From contig NZ_JAGIKZ010000014.1 in assembly GCF_017874625.1 (NCBI RefSeq), positions 1 through 64,000 on the forward strand: DNA of 64,000 bases, in the 5' to 3' direction. The notes under the pieces were generated by a model. That model was not told where the DNA came from. It did not search any database and saw only the letters and a list, made by a program, of their open reading frames with translations. Of the stretch, positions 35,033 to 42,981 are shown piece by piece. Source of the DNA: Cytobacillus eiseniae. GTDB taxonomy: Bacteria > Bacillota > Bacilli > Bacillales > Cytobacillaceae. Every line of letters starts with the position of its first letter. Within the stretch, counting starts at the first letter, position 1. The translations under genes were made by a program, and so were the position numbers.

Positions 35033-35075
35033 TATAATTAAAGAATTTCACTCGGAATGAAAGGGAGTGATGGGA

Positions 35076-35339
35076 ATGAAAATCAATAATTTCGGTACAT
35101 CAGGGATTAATCCATATAAAAGCCAAATGAACAAGCTTGATAAAGCGGCTAAAACGACAGCAAATGCAACAGATAAAATAGAAATCTCATCAACAGCAAA
35201 GGAAATGCAGCAGGTTTCCCATTATGCTGCTAGTCGACAAGCAAAAGTAGATGAGCTGAAAATTCAAATCGAAAATGGCAACTATAAAGTCAATCCAAAC
35301 GAGATCGCTAACAGCATCCTTAACTTTTATAAAAAATAA
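35076..35339 (+). CDS. flgM: Anti-sigma-D factor FlgM
   Basis: An 87-aa protein that binds SigD until the hook-basal body is complete. The opening MKINNFGTSGINPYKSQ, the following KIEISSTAKEMQQV and the ending YKVNPNEIANSILNFYKK match B. subtilis FlgM closely. The ATG at 35076 is chosen because AGGGAG lies 8 bases upstream and it gives the family N-terminus; GTG 35067 and ATG 35070 are in frame but too close to that site. It begins the flgM-flgN-flgK-flgL operon and lies under a SigD promoter. Confidence 0.93.
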   Translation: MKINNFGTSGINPYKSQMNKLDKAAKTTANATDKIEISSTAKEMQQVSHYAASRQAKVDELKIQIENGNYKVNPNEIANSILNFYKK

Positions 35340-35356
35340 TGAGGGGAGGGAATCAC

Positions 35357-35842
35357 ATGTCTGCCGAAGTGCTAATTACATCTATGGAAAAGCTATGCAA
35401 GCTCCATGAAAGTCTCTATGATCTTGCGGTGAAAAAAACGGACATCATGAAAATCGGGGACATGGATACCCTAAACCAATTATTAATCGACGAGCAAACA
35501 CATATTGCTGCTATTGATCGAATGAAAAAGGAATGCCAGAATGCATCGCGAATTCTCACACCACATATTGATCAGCCTACAGTTTCTGATTGTATGGATT
35601 ATCTTACAACTACTGAGCAGGAAAAAATAAAAGAAGTTACAAATGAACTAGTTCAACTGGTTCTTAGTTTAAAGGAACAGAACAATTTAAATCAGCAGCT
35701 TATTCATAATTCCTTACAATTCGTCAATGTTTCTTTGAGCTTACTGCGACCACAGCCAGAAGAAATAAACTATGGCCCACCAACAAAAATAAAAAAGTCT
35801 TCCAATATAAATACCCAAGGAATGTTTAGCTCAAAAGCATAA
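35357..35842 (+). CDS. flgN: Flagellar export chaperone FlgN
   Basis: A 161-aa helical protein in the position of B. subtilis yvyG (flgN). FlgN chaperones the hook-junction proteins FlgK and FlgL. The sequence shows long amphipathic helices (LITSMEKLCKLHESLYDLAVKK, YLTTTEQEKIKEVTNELVQLVLSLKEQNNLNQQL) and an LI.....LQFVNVSLSLLRP end typical of the family. The ATG at 35357 has GGGGAGGG upstream. It is followed by flgK after 18 bases. Confidence 0.88.
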   Translation: MSAEVLITSMEKLCKLHESLYDLAVKKTDIMKIGDMDTLNQLLIDEQTHIAAIDRMKKECQNASRILTPHIDQPTVSDCMDYLTTTEQEKIKEVTNELVQLVLSLKEQNNLNQQLIHNSLQFVNVSLSLLRPQPEEINYGPPTKIKKSSNINTQGMFSSKA

Positions 35843-35860
35843 GAGGACGGAGGAATAATC

Positions 35861-37444
35861 ATGAGACCAACTTTTATGGGACTCGAAACAGCTCGGCGTG
35901 GCATGTTTACACAACAGAGCGCGCTGTATACAACAGGGCATAATGTATCTAATGCGAATACTCCAGGATATTCAAGACAAAGAATTAACTTCCAGACAAC
36001 TCTGCCATACCCACCGATAGGTATAGATAGTCCTTACATGCCTGGGCAAATAGGTACTGGTGTAGAAGCTGGCTCTGTTCAAAGAATAAGGGATGGGTTT
36101 CTAGATGCACAGTACAGAAACGAGTATAGTAAGTTTGGCTATTACGGGACTTTAAGTGAGTCTCTTACGAAGATGGAAGAAATCATGAATGAGCCTTCAG
36201 ATACAGGCTTACACTCAGCAATGGAGAAGTTCTGGAAGTCGTTGCAAGATCTTGCAAGCCATACAGGAAATACTGGAGCGCGTGATGTTGTGGCTGCATC
36301 GGGTCAAATGGTTACAGATACACTCAATTATTATTATAATTCTTTAACTCGAGTACAAGACGATATTGGAAAGCAAATTGAGGTTAAACAAAATGAGATA
36401 AATTCTCTTATTGACAGTATTGCTCAAGTTAATCAACAAATTTCTGAAGTAGAACCAAACGGTTATTTGCCGAACGATCTATACGATCGACGTGATTTAC
36501 TGGTAGATAACCTTTCTAAACTAATTAATATTAAAGTAACAAATGTGAAGCCAACTAAGTATGGAAATGCGAAAGATATTGCAGAAGGCCTATATAATAT
36601 TGAAGTAGTAAAAGAGGATGGAAAATCTTATAACCCGCCTATTAACTTAGTGAGTGTGAACAAGTCGGGAATACTAGGTACAAATAAAGTAGAAGTAGTT
36701 TATGAAAATCCTAATGATCCAAAAGGTATGGTTACTGGAGTGAAATTTGGGAACGGACAACCTGTCACAGATAATAGCTTTAAAGGAGATCTTGCTGGAT
36801 TAATTGAAAGCCATGGGTATGAAGATGGAGCCGGAAACATCAAAGGATCCTATCCGGATATGATTGATAAGATGAATAAGATGACTGAAGCCTTTGTGAA
36901 TGAATTTAATCATATTCACAAACAAGGTTATGCGTTGGGAGCGACTACTCAATCTACAGATGACTTTTTTGTTTGGGATCCTAGTAAGTTTGACCCAGCG
37001 AAAGGAAACTTTGCACAAGCTGTGATAGTGAATGATAAGCTGAAAAAGGATCCAAGTTTAATTGCAGCAGGTGGTGCGAGTGGTGCTTCAGGTGATAATA
37101 AAAATGCTCAGGCATTAGCAGACTTAAAAACTTTAGGTTTTGATAAATATGGCAATCCGTTTGGGAATAATTCCTTAACCGGAAACCTAGATACATTCTA
37201 TTCCGGAATTATAGGAAAACTTGGAGTCGAATCACAAAGTGCAGCGAAAAGTACTGAAAACTCCGCAATTCTAGCGGATGCTGTTGACGTGAATAGGCAA
37301 TCTGTTAGTGCTGTTTCAATGGACGAAGAGATGACAAATATGATAAAATTTCAACATGCTTACAATGCTTCAGCAAGAAATATTACCGTCATTGATGAAA
37401 TGCTCGATAAAATAATTAATGGTATGGGTGTAGTTGGAAGATAA
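35861..37444 (+). CDS. flgK: Flagellar hook-associated protein 1, FlgK
   Basis: A 527-aa HAP1 protein that joins hook and filament. The N-terminal rod/hook-type motif MGLETARRGMFTQQSALYTTGHNVSNANTPGYSRQR and the C-terminal helix MTNMIKFQHAYNASARNITVIDEMLDKIINGMG are diagnostic (each seen at the expected end). The variable middle is of usual length. It is exported through the flagellar type III system with FlgN as chaperone. GGACGGAGG precedes ATG. Confidence 0.95.
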   Translation: MRPTFMGLETARRGMFTQQSALYTTGHNVSNANTPGYSRQRINFQTTLPYPPIGIDSPYMPGQIGTGVEAGSVQRIRDGFLDAQYRNEYSKFGYYGTLSESLTKMEEIMNEPSDTGLHSAMEKFWKSLQDLASHTGNTGARDVVAASGQMVTDTLNYYYNSLTRVQDDIGKQIEVKQNEINSLIDSIAQVNQQISEVEPNGYLPNDLYDRRDLLVDNLSKLINIKVTNVKPTKYGNAKDIAEGLYNIEVVKEDGKSYNPPINLVSVNKSGILGTNKVEVVYENPNDPKGMVTGVKFGNGQPVTDNSFKGDLAGLIESHGYEDGAGNIKGSYPDMIDKMNKMTEAFVNEFNHIHKQGYALGATTQSTDDFFVWDPSKFDPAKGNFAQAVIVNDKLKKDPSLIAAGGASGASGDNKNAQALADLKTLGFDKYGNPFGNNSLTGNLDTFYSGIIGKLGVESQSAAKSTENSAILADAVDVNRQSVSAVSMDEEMTNMIKFQHAYNASARNITVIDEMLDKIINGMGVVGR

Positions 37445-37461
37445 GGAGTGAATACTAAAGA

Positions 37462-38349
37462 ATGCGCGTAACTCAGTCAATGCTTTCAAATAACATGTTA
37501 AGAAACCTTAGTAATAACTATAACAAACTTGGTAAACTCCAAGAACAAATGAATACCCAGAAGAAATTCACAAAGCCTTCAGATAATCCAGTGGCTGCGA
37601 TGCAGGGGCTTGGATATCGAACTGATTTAGAAAGAATCCAACAGTTTCAAAGAAATATTGGTGAAGTACAAAAATGGGTAGATAGTACAGATAGTGCATT
37701 AGATAATGCGATATCTGCATTACAAAGGATTAGAGAACTTACTGTTAAAGCAAGTAATGGTACGCTTGAGGCAGACCAGCGAGAAGCAGTTACAAAGGAA
37801 ATTCAGCAGTTGAAGGAACAAATTGAAACTATCGGGGATACAGAAGTTGGGGGTCAATATATATTCAACGGAGTGGATACGAATAAAAGACCTTCTGATG
37901 GGTATAGTGATGGAGAAATTAAATTAGAAGTATTCTCAGGCATTAAATTGCCAATCAATACTGTAGGAAAAGATCTATTTGGACCATTAGTTGGAGGTAT
38001 TGATACAGCTACTGGACAACCAATCGATTCGTATCTTGATAAACTGATTAATACTATAAATACAGGAACAGAAGCCGATATTAGTGGGGAACTTAAAAAT
38101 ATTGATGACCATATAGATAAGTTTATAAGCGAACGTGCAACAGTTGGTGCAAGACAAAATCGGGTAGAGATGATGGATGAAAGACTTGGTCAGCAGGAAG
38201 TTTTCTCCACAAGAATCCTTTCTAATAATGAGGATCTTGATATGGAAAAGGCAATCATAGAAATGACTACAGCAGAAAGTGTCCTCCGCGCATCATTAAG
38301 TGTAGGATCTCGAATCATTCAGCCAACATTAGTTGACTTTTTAAGATAA
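37462..38349 (+). CDS. flgL: Flagellar hook-associated protein 3, FlgL
   Basis: A 295-aa HAP3 protein of the flagellin superfamily, second junction protein between hook and filament. N-terminal MRVTQSMLSNNMLRNLSNNYNKL and KPSDNPVAA, and C-terminal LDMEKAIIEMTTAESVLRASLSVG are the conserved coiled regions. It follows flgK by 17 bases and ends before a strong terminator. Confidence 0.94.
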   Translation: MRVTQSMLSNNMLRNLSNNYNKLGKLQEQMNTQKKFTKPSDNPVAAMQGLGYRTDLERIQQFQRNIGEVQKWVDSTDSALDNAISALQRIRELTVKASNGTLEADQREAVTKEIQQLKEQIETIGDTEVGGQYIFNGVDTNKRPSDGYSDGEIKLEVFSGIKLPINTVGKDLFGPLVGGIDTATGQPIDSYLDKLINTINTGTEADISGELKNIDDHIDKFISERATVGARQNRVEMMDERLGQQEVFSTRILSNNEDLDMEKAIIEMTTAESVLRASLSVGSRIIQPTLVDFLR

Positions 38350-38377
38350 GGCTATCTATTTATAGATAGCTTTTTTT
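38350..38377 (+). terminator. Terminator after flgL
   Basis: Perfect 9-bp arms GCTATCTAT/ATAGATAGC with a 2-base centre, then seven T. It would limit read-through into yviE-fliW-csrA. Confidence 0.85.
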
Positions 38378-38393
38378 ATAGGGAGTGTTTAAT

Positions 38394-38969
38394 ATGCAGT
38401 TACCCCAAATTAGGCTACAATCGAACTTTATTAAGATTGGGCTAAATATCGAACAACCAGTTCAGGAAATTGAACAGCCTAAGGCGATTCAATCAATTGA
38501 ACAGCCAAAGGCCATAGTAGAAATCAAAACAATACCTGGCATGTTAACAATAGATCAAACAAAAGCACGTGCAGATATGGATTTAAAAAGTATCGCGGTA
38601 AGAATACAAGAATTTGCCCAAAACGGATACAGCGACTCTTTAAAGGGAATACAAAGAAGGATGGTGCAGGGGGATGAATTGATGAGAATTGAAAACAAAG
38701 GAAACCCGCTTGCTGCACAAGGAAAGGAAAATGGAGAAAAGCCAATGAAGCAATTTAATATTGGTTGGATCCCTTCTCATTTTAGTGTAAAACTGGACTA
38801 TGAACCTGCAAAGGTTAATATTCATGTAGAACCACAAAAGCCGATTATTAATACACAAGTCCAAAAACCGATCCATAATTATACTCCTGGTAAAACAACC
38901 GTTGAAGTATTGGAAAGAAATAGTTTGGAAATCGACTTTATCAATTTGTTTCCCGAAAAAAATAAGTAA
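38394..38969 (+). CDS. yviE: YviE-family protein (DUF6470)
   Basis: A 191-aa protein in the yviE position between flgL and fliW. It starts QLPQIRLQSNFIKIGL and contains a duplicated phrase (IEQPKAIQSIEQPKAI), a central IRVQEFAQNGY-like helix region and a C-terminal IHVEPQKPIINTQVQKP repeat stretch. Function is not established; its gene is tied to flagellar filament assembly clusters in bacilli. ATG at 38394 follows AGGGAGTG; the in-frame GTG at 38385 is inside that site. Confidence 0.8.
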   Translation: MQLPQIRLQSNFIKIGLNIEQPVQEIEQPKAIQSIEQPKAIVEIKTIPGMLTIDQTKARADMDLKSIAVRIQEFAQNGYSDSLKGIQRRMVQGDELMRIENKGNPLAAQGKENGEKPMKQFNIGWIPSHFSVKLDYEPAKVNIHVEPQKPIINTQVQKPIHNYTPGKTTVEVLERNSLEIDFINLFPEKNK

Positions 38970-38980
38970 GTGGTGAAAAA

Positions 38981-39427
38981 ATGATTATACAAACGAAATT
39001 TCATGGCGAGCAGGAAATTGTTGCAGAACAAATCATATCATTTCCTGCGGGTATTCCTGGTTTTTTAGAAGAAAAGGAGTTTTACCTTTTTCCGCTTGAA
39101 GAAACGGCTCTGGTTGTTTTGCAATCGATTCATACAAAAGAGGTTGCGTTTATCATGACAGATCCTTTTAGTTTTTTCCCACAATATGAATTTGAGCTAC
39201 CTCAGGATTCAGTTGATACTCTAAAAGTGGAAGCAGAAAAGGATCTTGCTGTATTTGTTATTTTAACGATAAATGATCCATTTCATCAAACAACAGCTAA
39301 TTTGCAGGCGCCCATTATTATTAATCAGAAAATTAAGCAGGGGAAACAAGTAATTCTAAACAATACGACTTACATAACTAGACATCTTTTTATTGAACCT
39401 CTGAGCACGCAACAGGAGGGGGAATAA
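38981..39427 (+). CDS. fliW: Flagellar assembly factor FliW
   Basis: A 148-aa protein with FliW marks: TKFHGEQEI, FPAGIPGFLEEKEFYLFPLE, DPFSFFPQYEFELP and a C-terminal LQAPIIINQKIKQGKQVIL. FliW binds free flagellin and, when flagellin is low, binds and inactivates CsrA. This keeps Hag synthesis matched to export. The neighbouring csrA starts immediately after its stop and hag follows. Confidence 0.94.
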   Translation: MIIQTKFHGEQEIVAEQIISFPAGIPGFLEEKEFYLFPLEETALVVLQSIHTKEVAFIMTDPFSFFPQYEFELPQDSVDTLKVEAEKDLAVFVILTINDPFHQTTANLQAPIIINQKIKQGKQVILNNTTYITRHLFIEPLSTQQEGE

Positions 39428-39664
39428 ATGCTAGTATTAACAAGAAAGCAAATGGAGTCCATTATTATTGGGGATGACATAGAAATTATTGTGCTGTCAA
39501 TAGATGGGGAACAGATAAAATTAGGAATTAACGCACCAAATAGCATTGAAATCCATAGAAAGGAAGTCTATCTTTCGATTCAAGAAGAAAATACAGTTGC
39601 TATTAAGGCAGAAAAAAAATCCTTATCAGTAATTAGTAAATATTTCAAAGAAAAAAATAATTAA
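39428..39664 (+). CDS. csrA: Translational repressor CsrA
   Basis: A 78-aa RNA-binding protein. [20 protein letters not shown] and [19 protein letters not shown] are the paired beta strands that form the two RNA-binding surfaces, with the key arginine in IHRKE. It blocks hag translation by binding GGA hairpins in the hag leader; a matching hairpin is seen at 39775-39788. The ATG directly follows the fliW stop with GGAGGGGG as ribosome-binding site, so synthesis is coupled to FliW. Confidence 0.95.
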   Translation: MLVLTRKQMESIIIGDDIEIIVLSIDGEQIKLGINAPNSIEIHRKEVYLSIQEENTVAIKAEKKSLSVISKYFKEKNN

Positions 39665-39671
39665 TTTTAGC

Positions 39672-39698
39672 TAAATAAATGTCACTTCATGTCGATAT
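39672..39698 (+). promoter_or_regulatory. SigD promoter of hag
   Basis: TAAA, then 15 bases, then GTCGATAT resembles the SigD consensus. It lies just after csrA and leaves a leader of roughly 110 bases before the flagellin start. Confidence 0.75.
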
Positions 39699-39774
39699 AA
39701 GTAATGTAAGGTTGAATAGAGGAAAAGGCGGCCGACTTAATCACTATTCAAATCTCAAATCTCAAATTTAATGA

Positions 39775-39788
39775 CCACATGGATGTGG
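39775..39788 (+). promoter_or_regulatory. CsrA-binding hairpin in hag leader
   Basis: CCACATGGATGTGG forms a five-base stem presenting GGA in the loop and contains ACATGGATGT, very close to the known CsrA recognition element. A second GGA lies in the AAGGAGG ribosome-binding site at 39801, so CsrA bound to both could block ribosome access, as in B. subtilis. Confidence 0.7.
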
Positions 39789-39815
39789 GATATAAAACTC
39801 AAGGAGGAAACAAAA

Positions 39816-40628
39816 ATGATTATCAATCACAATATTCCAGCAATGAACACACACCGTCAATTAACAGGTGCAAACAATGCACAAGCTAAATCAATGGAGA
39901 AATTAGCTTCAGGCCTTCGTATCAACCGTGCTGGTGACGATGCTGCAGGTCTTGCGATCTCTGAAAAAATGCGCGGACAAATCCGTGGTCTTGATCAAGC
40001 ATCACGTAATGCTCAAGATGGGATTTCTTTAATTCAAACAGCTGAAGGTGCTTTAAATGAAACACATTCTATCCTTCAACGTATGCGTGAGTTAGCAGTA
40101 CAAGGTGCAAATGATACTAATACTGATGGAGATCGTACAGCAATTCAAGATGAGTTTGATGCACTTGTTAACGAAATCGACCGTATTAGTACTACTACTG
40201 AGTTTAATACACAAAAACTTCTAAGTGGCGGTATTTCTAATACTATTTTCCAAATTGGTGCCAATGTAAGCCAAACAATTACGATTGCTATTAGTAATAT
40301 GGGTGCAAATAATCTTGGTGTAGACGCATTAACGATTGATGGTAATGCTAATGCAAACTTAGCAATTAGTGCTATCGATGCAGCTATTAGTTCAGTATCA
40401 ACTCAACGTTCTAAATTAGGTGCATTACAAAATCGTTTAGAGCATACAATTAATAACTTAGGTACTTCTTCAGAAAACCTTTCTGCTGCTGAATCTCGTA
40501 TTAGAGATGTTGATATGGCAAAAGAAATGATGGCACAGACAAAGAATTCAATTCTTTCTCAAGCAGCTCAAGCAATGCTTGCACAAGCTAATCAACAGCC
40601 ACAAGGAGTTCTTCAATTACTTCGTTAA
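39816..40628 (+). CDS. hag: Major flagellin Hag
   Basis: A 270-aa flagellin with conserved D0/D1 ends and almost no D2/D3. N-terminal MIINHNIPAMNTHRQLTGAN and LASGLRINRAGDDAAGLAISEKM, C-terminal MAKEMMAQTKNSILSQAAQAML and the final QPQGVLQLLR are typical. The middle (TNTDGDRTAIQDEF to NANANLAISAID) is rich in Ser/Thr, giving candidate sites for glycosylation by the adjacent Maf enzyme. The ATG follows AAGGAGG within a leader carrying a CsrA site. Codon use is biased, as expected of a highly expressed gene. Confidence 0.96.
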   Translation: MIINHNIPAMNTHRQLTGANNAQAKSMEKLASGLRINRAGDDAAGLAISEKMRGQIRGLDQASRNAQDGISLIQTAEGALNETHSILQRMRELAVQGANDTNTDGDRTAIQDEFDALVNEIDRISTTTEFNTQKLLSGGISNTIFQIGANVSQTITIAISNMGANNLGVDALTIDGNANANLAISAIDAAISSVSTQRSKLGALQNRLEHTINNLGTSSENLSAAESRIRDVDMAKEMMAQTKNSILSQAAQAMLAQANQQPQGVLQLLR

Positions 40629-40645
40629 TTTGTAATTTGAAAACA

Positions 40646-40681
40646 AAAATAGATAGCCAATTGATGGCTATCTATTTTTTT
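40646..40681 (+). terminator. hag terminator
   Basis: AAAATAGATAGCCA with its complement around a short loop and a T-run, 18 bases after the hag stop. Genes downstream may depend on read-through. Confidence 0.88.
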
Positions 40682-40697
40682 AAATGGAGGGAATAAC

Positions 40698-41213
40698 ATG
40701 ATTTACATCAATGATCAGTTGATTGTAGAAGATACAAGTCAGAGTGATAGTAGTATTATAGTAAAAAAGTACTTACACAAGAACAGGCTTGTTTTAGTTA
40801 ATAATGATGGACAGCCAATGAGTGACGAAGAATTGAATACATTTTTATCCCATCTGAATGGAGTTCAAAAGTTAAAGGCAGTAAGCATTTCTAACCTTCT
40901 TAGAGATTTAAAGCAAGAATTGCAGCTTTATATTAAGAAGGTAGAAGCGTATATAGAAAATATCCGTGATAATGAAGACTTTTCAAGTGTTAACACTGGT
41001 TTTGCTCAAGTAATGGAGGGTATTTTAGAATTTTCTGTGGTAGCGTCTTTCCTACAAAAGGATTTAATTGACCCTTCATATATGCAGCAGCTTTCAGAAA
41101 AGGCATTTGCAAGGGCAGAAACGGGTGAAGATGAATATGTACTTGATATTATCGAGTATGAATTATTGCCAATACTTAACCGTCTTTATGATGAAATAAA
41201 TGAGGAAATGTAA
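40698..41213 (+). CDS. Uncharacterised protein upstream of Maf
   Basis: A 171-aa soluble, acidic protein of unknown function. No cysteine, signal peptide or membrane segment. It starts with a beta-rich part containing INDQLIVED and KNRLVLVNNDGQPMSDEEL, then is mostly helical (ISNLLRDLKQELQLYIKKVEAYIENIRD). AATGGAGGG precedes the ATG. It lies between hag and the maf glycosyltransferase with only one base before maf, so it is probably part of the flagellin glycosylation pathway, perhaps as a chaperone or adaptor; this is inferred from position only. Confidence 0.75.
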   Translation: MIYINDQLIVEDTSQSDSSIIVKKYLHKNRLVLVNNDGQPMSDEELNTFLSHLNGVQKLKAVSISNLLRDLKQELQLYIKKVEAYIENIRDNEDFSSVNTGFAQVMEGILEFSVVASFLQKDLIDPSYMQQLSEKAFARAETGEDEYVLDIIEYELLPILNRLYDEINEEM

Positions 41214-41214
41214 G

Positions 41215-42894
41215 ATGACTTATCAAATTTATAAAGAACAGGCAGATTCAGGACAGCCTATTTATATTTATGAAAATAACGAAATAAAAGTCCCTTTAAA
41301 TTCGCGTTATTCTCCTGAAAAAGAAGCCCAACGGTTCCTAAAAAAAATTTGCAATATAAAAAGGCATTTCGTGATTTTAATAGGTTTTGGGAATGGGTCT
41401 CTCCTTAATTGTCTCGTAGAAAGTAATGTATTAGAACAAAATGTCCATTATTTTTTTATTGAGCCTTTTTCTGAAATTGAACTTAGCAGTAAACACTGTT
41501 CTTTAATTAAAGAACATAATAAATTATCATTTGTGAAATTTGCGGATTTTTCTGCAATGACGGTTGCAAAATACCTTTCTAAATTTAGTTCGGTACCTGT
41601 AAGTATACATGTTCATCCCAATTATTTAAAAGCTAATCAGTCTATGATTAAAGATTGTTTGAAAGTGATTCAAGAAGGAATAGAGACAAAGCAAATCTTT
41701 AACAACACTGAAATGCAATTTGCATTAGATTGGATTATTGAACCTTTAAAAAATACTGAGCATATACCAAACTCTATAAATTTAAAAAAACTTAAAGGGA
41801 AGTTTCAAGGAGAACGAGCTATTCTAATTGCTGCAGGCCCATCACTTCAAGATGATATTGATTTTTTGAAAAAGAATCAGAATTCCTTTCATCTCTTTTC
41901 AGTAGGGTCAGCATTGAGAGCCTTACTAACGAATGGAATCAATCCTGATTATACATTAAGTATTGATGCGAGTGATCGTAACTTTGAAACACATTTTAAA
42001 GGACTAAACTATAATGGGACCCTTGTATACGAAACGATGTCTAACTCGAAAATTCAAGATGGACATAGCGGATCGTTAATTGTCTCGAAGTCTTCCGCAG
42101 ATCATGTTACTTCCCAGTTTTTTAATGATCTTTTTACCTTTTCTCAATCATCACCCTCTGTAGCGGTATATGCTTTACAAGTAATTGTATATTTGGGTTT
42201 TTCTGAAATCTACTTAGTTGGACAGGATCTAGCGTTAGTAAACGGAAATTACTATTCGGAAGGGATTAAGCATCATGAAGGAATGACAGATTTGAAAAAT
42301 GAATTATGGGTAAAAAATAATGAAGGTGATTTAGTTGGTACTACTCGCTCTTTAAAAATCTTTTTAGACACTTTTGAAGCTCTAATTAAAACCTTGCCAG
42401 AGAGTATAACAATTTATAATTTATCAAGATATGGTGCTAAAATAGAAGGTACCACATATATTTCCTCAAATATGATAGAACCATCTCATAAAAAAACAAA
42501 TATGTTTGATAAAAATACAGTTCACCCTTCTTCAAGTCTTACTGTTACAGATTTTCTAGAAAAATTAGATCTACTAAGAAAAGAGGTTAATGAAGCTAGC
42601 AGAAAATTAAATAGATATATTAGTGTAGGATTAGTGTCTTCTGTTGATATGAAGAAAGTTGTAAAAGGATTTCACAAGGTGACGAAACATAAAATACTAG
42701 AAGAAGTCATATTATCGAGGTTAACCTTTATGTTCGATAATATTATAAATAAATTTGTTTATTTTGATGAAAAGGCGAAGTATATAAGTGATGATTTACT
42801 TCTACTAGTTAATGAATTAAATCATTTTTATGAACTTATTGAGAAATATATAAATAGCCTATTGGTAGATGAAAGAATAACTAAGTATAAATAA
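41215..42894 (+). CDS. maf: Flagellin glycosyltransferase, Maf family
   Basis: About 559 aa of the motility accessory factor family (DUF115 / MptE-like core). The core opens with ERAILIAAGPSLQDDIDFLKK near 200, followed by SVGSALRALLTNGINPDYTLSIDAS and VYLGFSEIYLVGQDLALVNG, with a mixed alpha/beta N-terminal domain holding VILIGFGNGSLLNCLV. Maf enzymes attach pseudaminic or legionaminic acid to Ser/Thr of flagellin in the cytoplasm. The legionaminic acid operon and hag are both close by. ATG at 41215 follows GAGGAAATG; a GTG or earlier start would overlap the previous gene. Confidence 0.85.
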   Translation: MTYQIYKEQADSGQPIYIYENNEIKVPLNSRYSPEKEAQRFLKKICNIKRHFVILIGFGNGSLLNCLVESNVLEQNVHYFFIEPFSEIELSSKHCSLIKEHNKLSFVKFADFSAMTVAKYLSKFSSVPVSIHVHPNYLKANQSMIKDCLKVIQEGIETKQIFNNTEMQFALDWIIEPLKNTEHIPNSINLKKLKGKFQGERAILIAAGPSLQDDIDFLKKNQNSFHLFSVGSALRALLTNGINPDYTLSIDASDRNFETHFKGLNYNGTLVYETMSNSKIQDGHSGSLIVSKSSADHVTSQFFNDLFTFSQSSPSVAVYALQVIVYLGFSEIYLVGQDLALVNGNYYSEGIKHHEGMTDLKNELWVKNNEGDLVGTTRSLKIFLDTFEALIKTLPESITIYNLSRYGAKIEGTTYISSNMIEPSHKKTNMFDKNTVHPSSSLTVTDFLEKLDLLRKEVNEASRKLNRYISVGLVSSVDMKKVVKGFHKVTKHKILEEVILSRLTFMFDNIINKFVYFDEKAKYISDDLLLLVNELNHFYELIEKYINSLLVDERITKYK

Positions 42895-42927
42895 AAAAGA
42901 CTGGCTATAAATAGTCCAGTCTTTTTT
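42893..42927. terminator. Bidirectional terminator after maf
   Basis: AAAAAAGACTGG pairs with CCAGTCTTTTTT around a short loop. It lies between the convergent maf and VWA/IPT genes and overlaps the maf stop. Confidence 0.85.
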
Positions 42928-42981
42928 ATTATTAGCATTCATTTAATACAAGTTAAAGATAGAGCTATTTTAATAATACAA

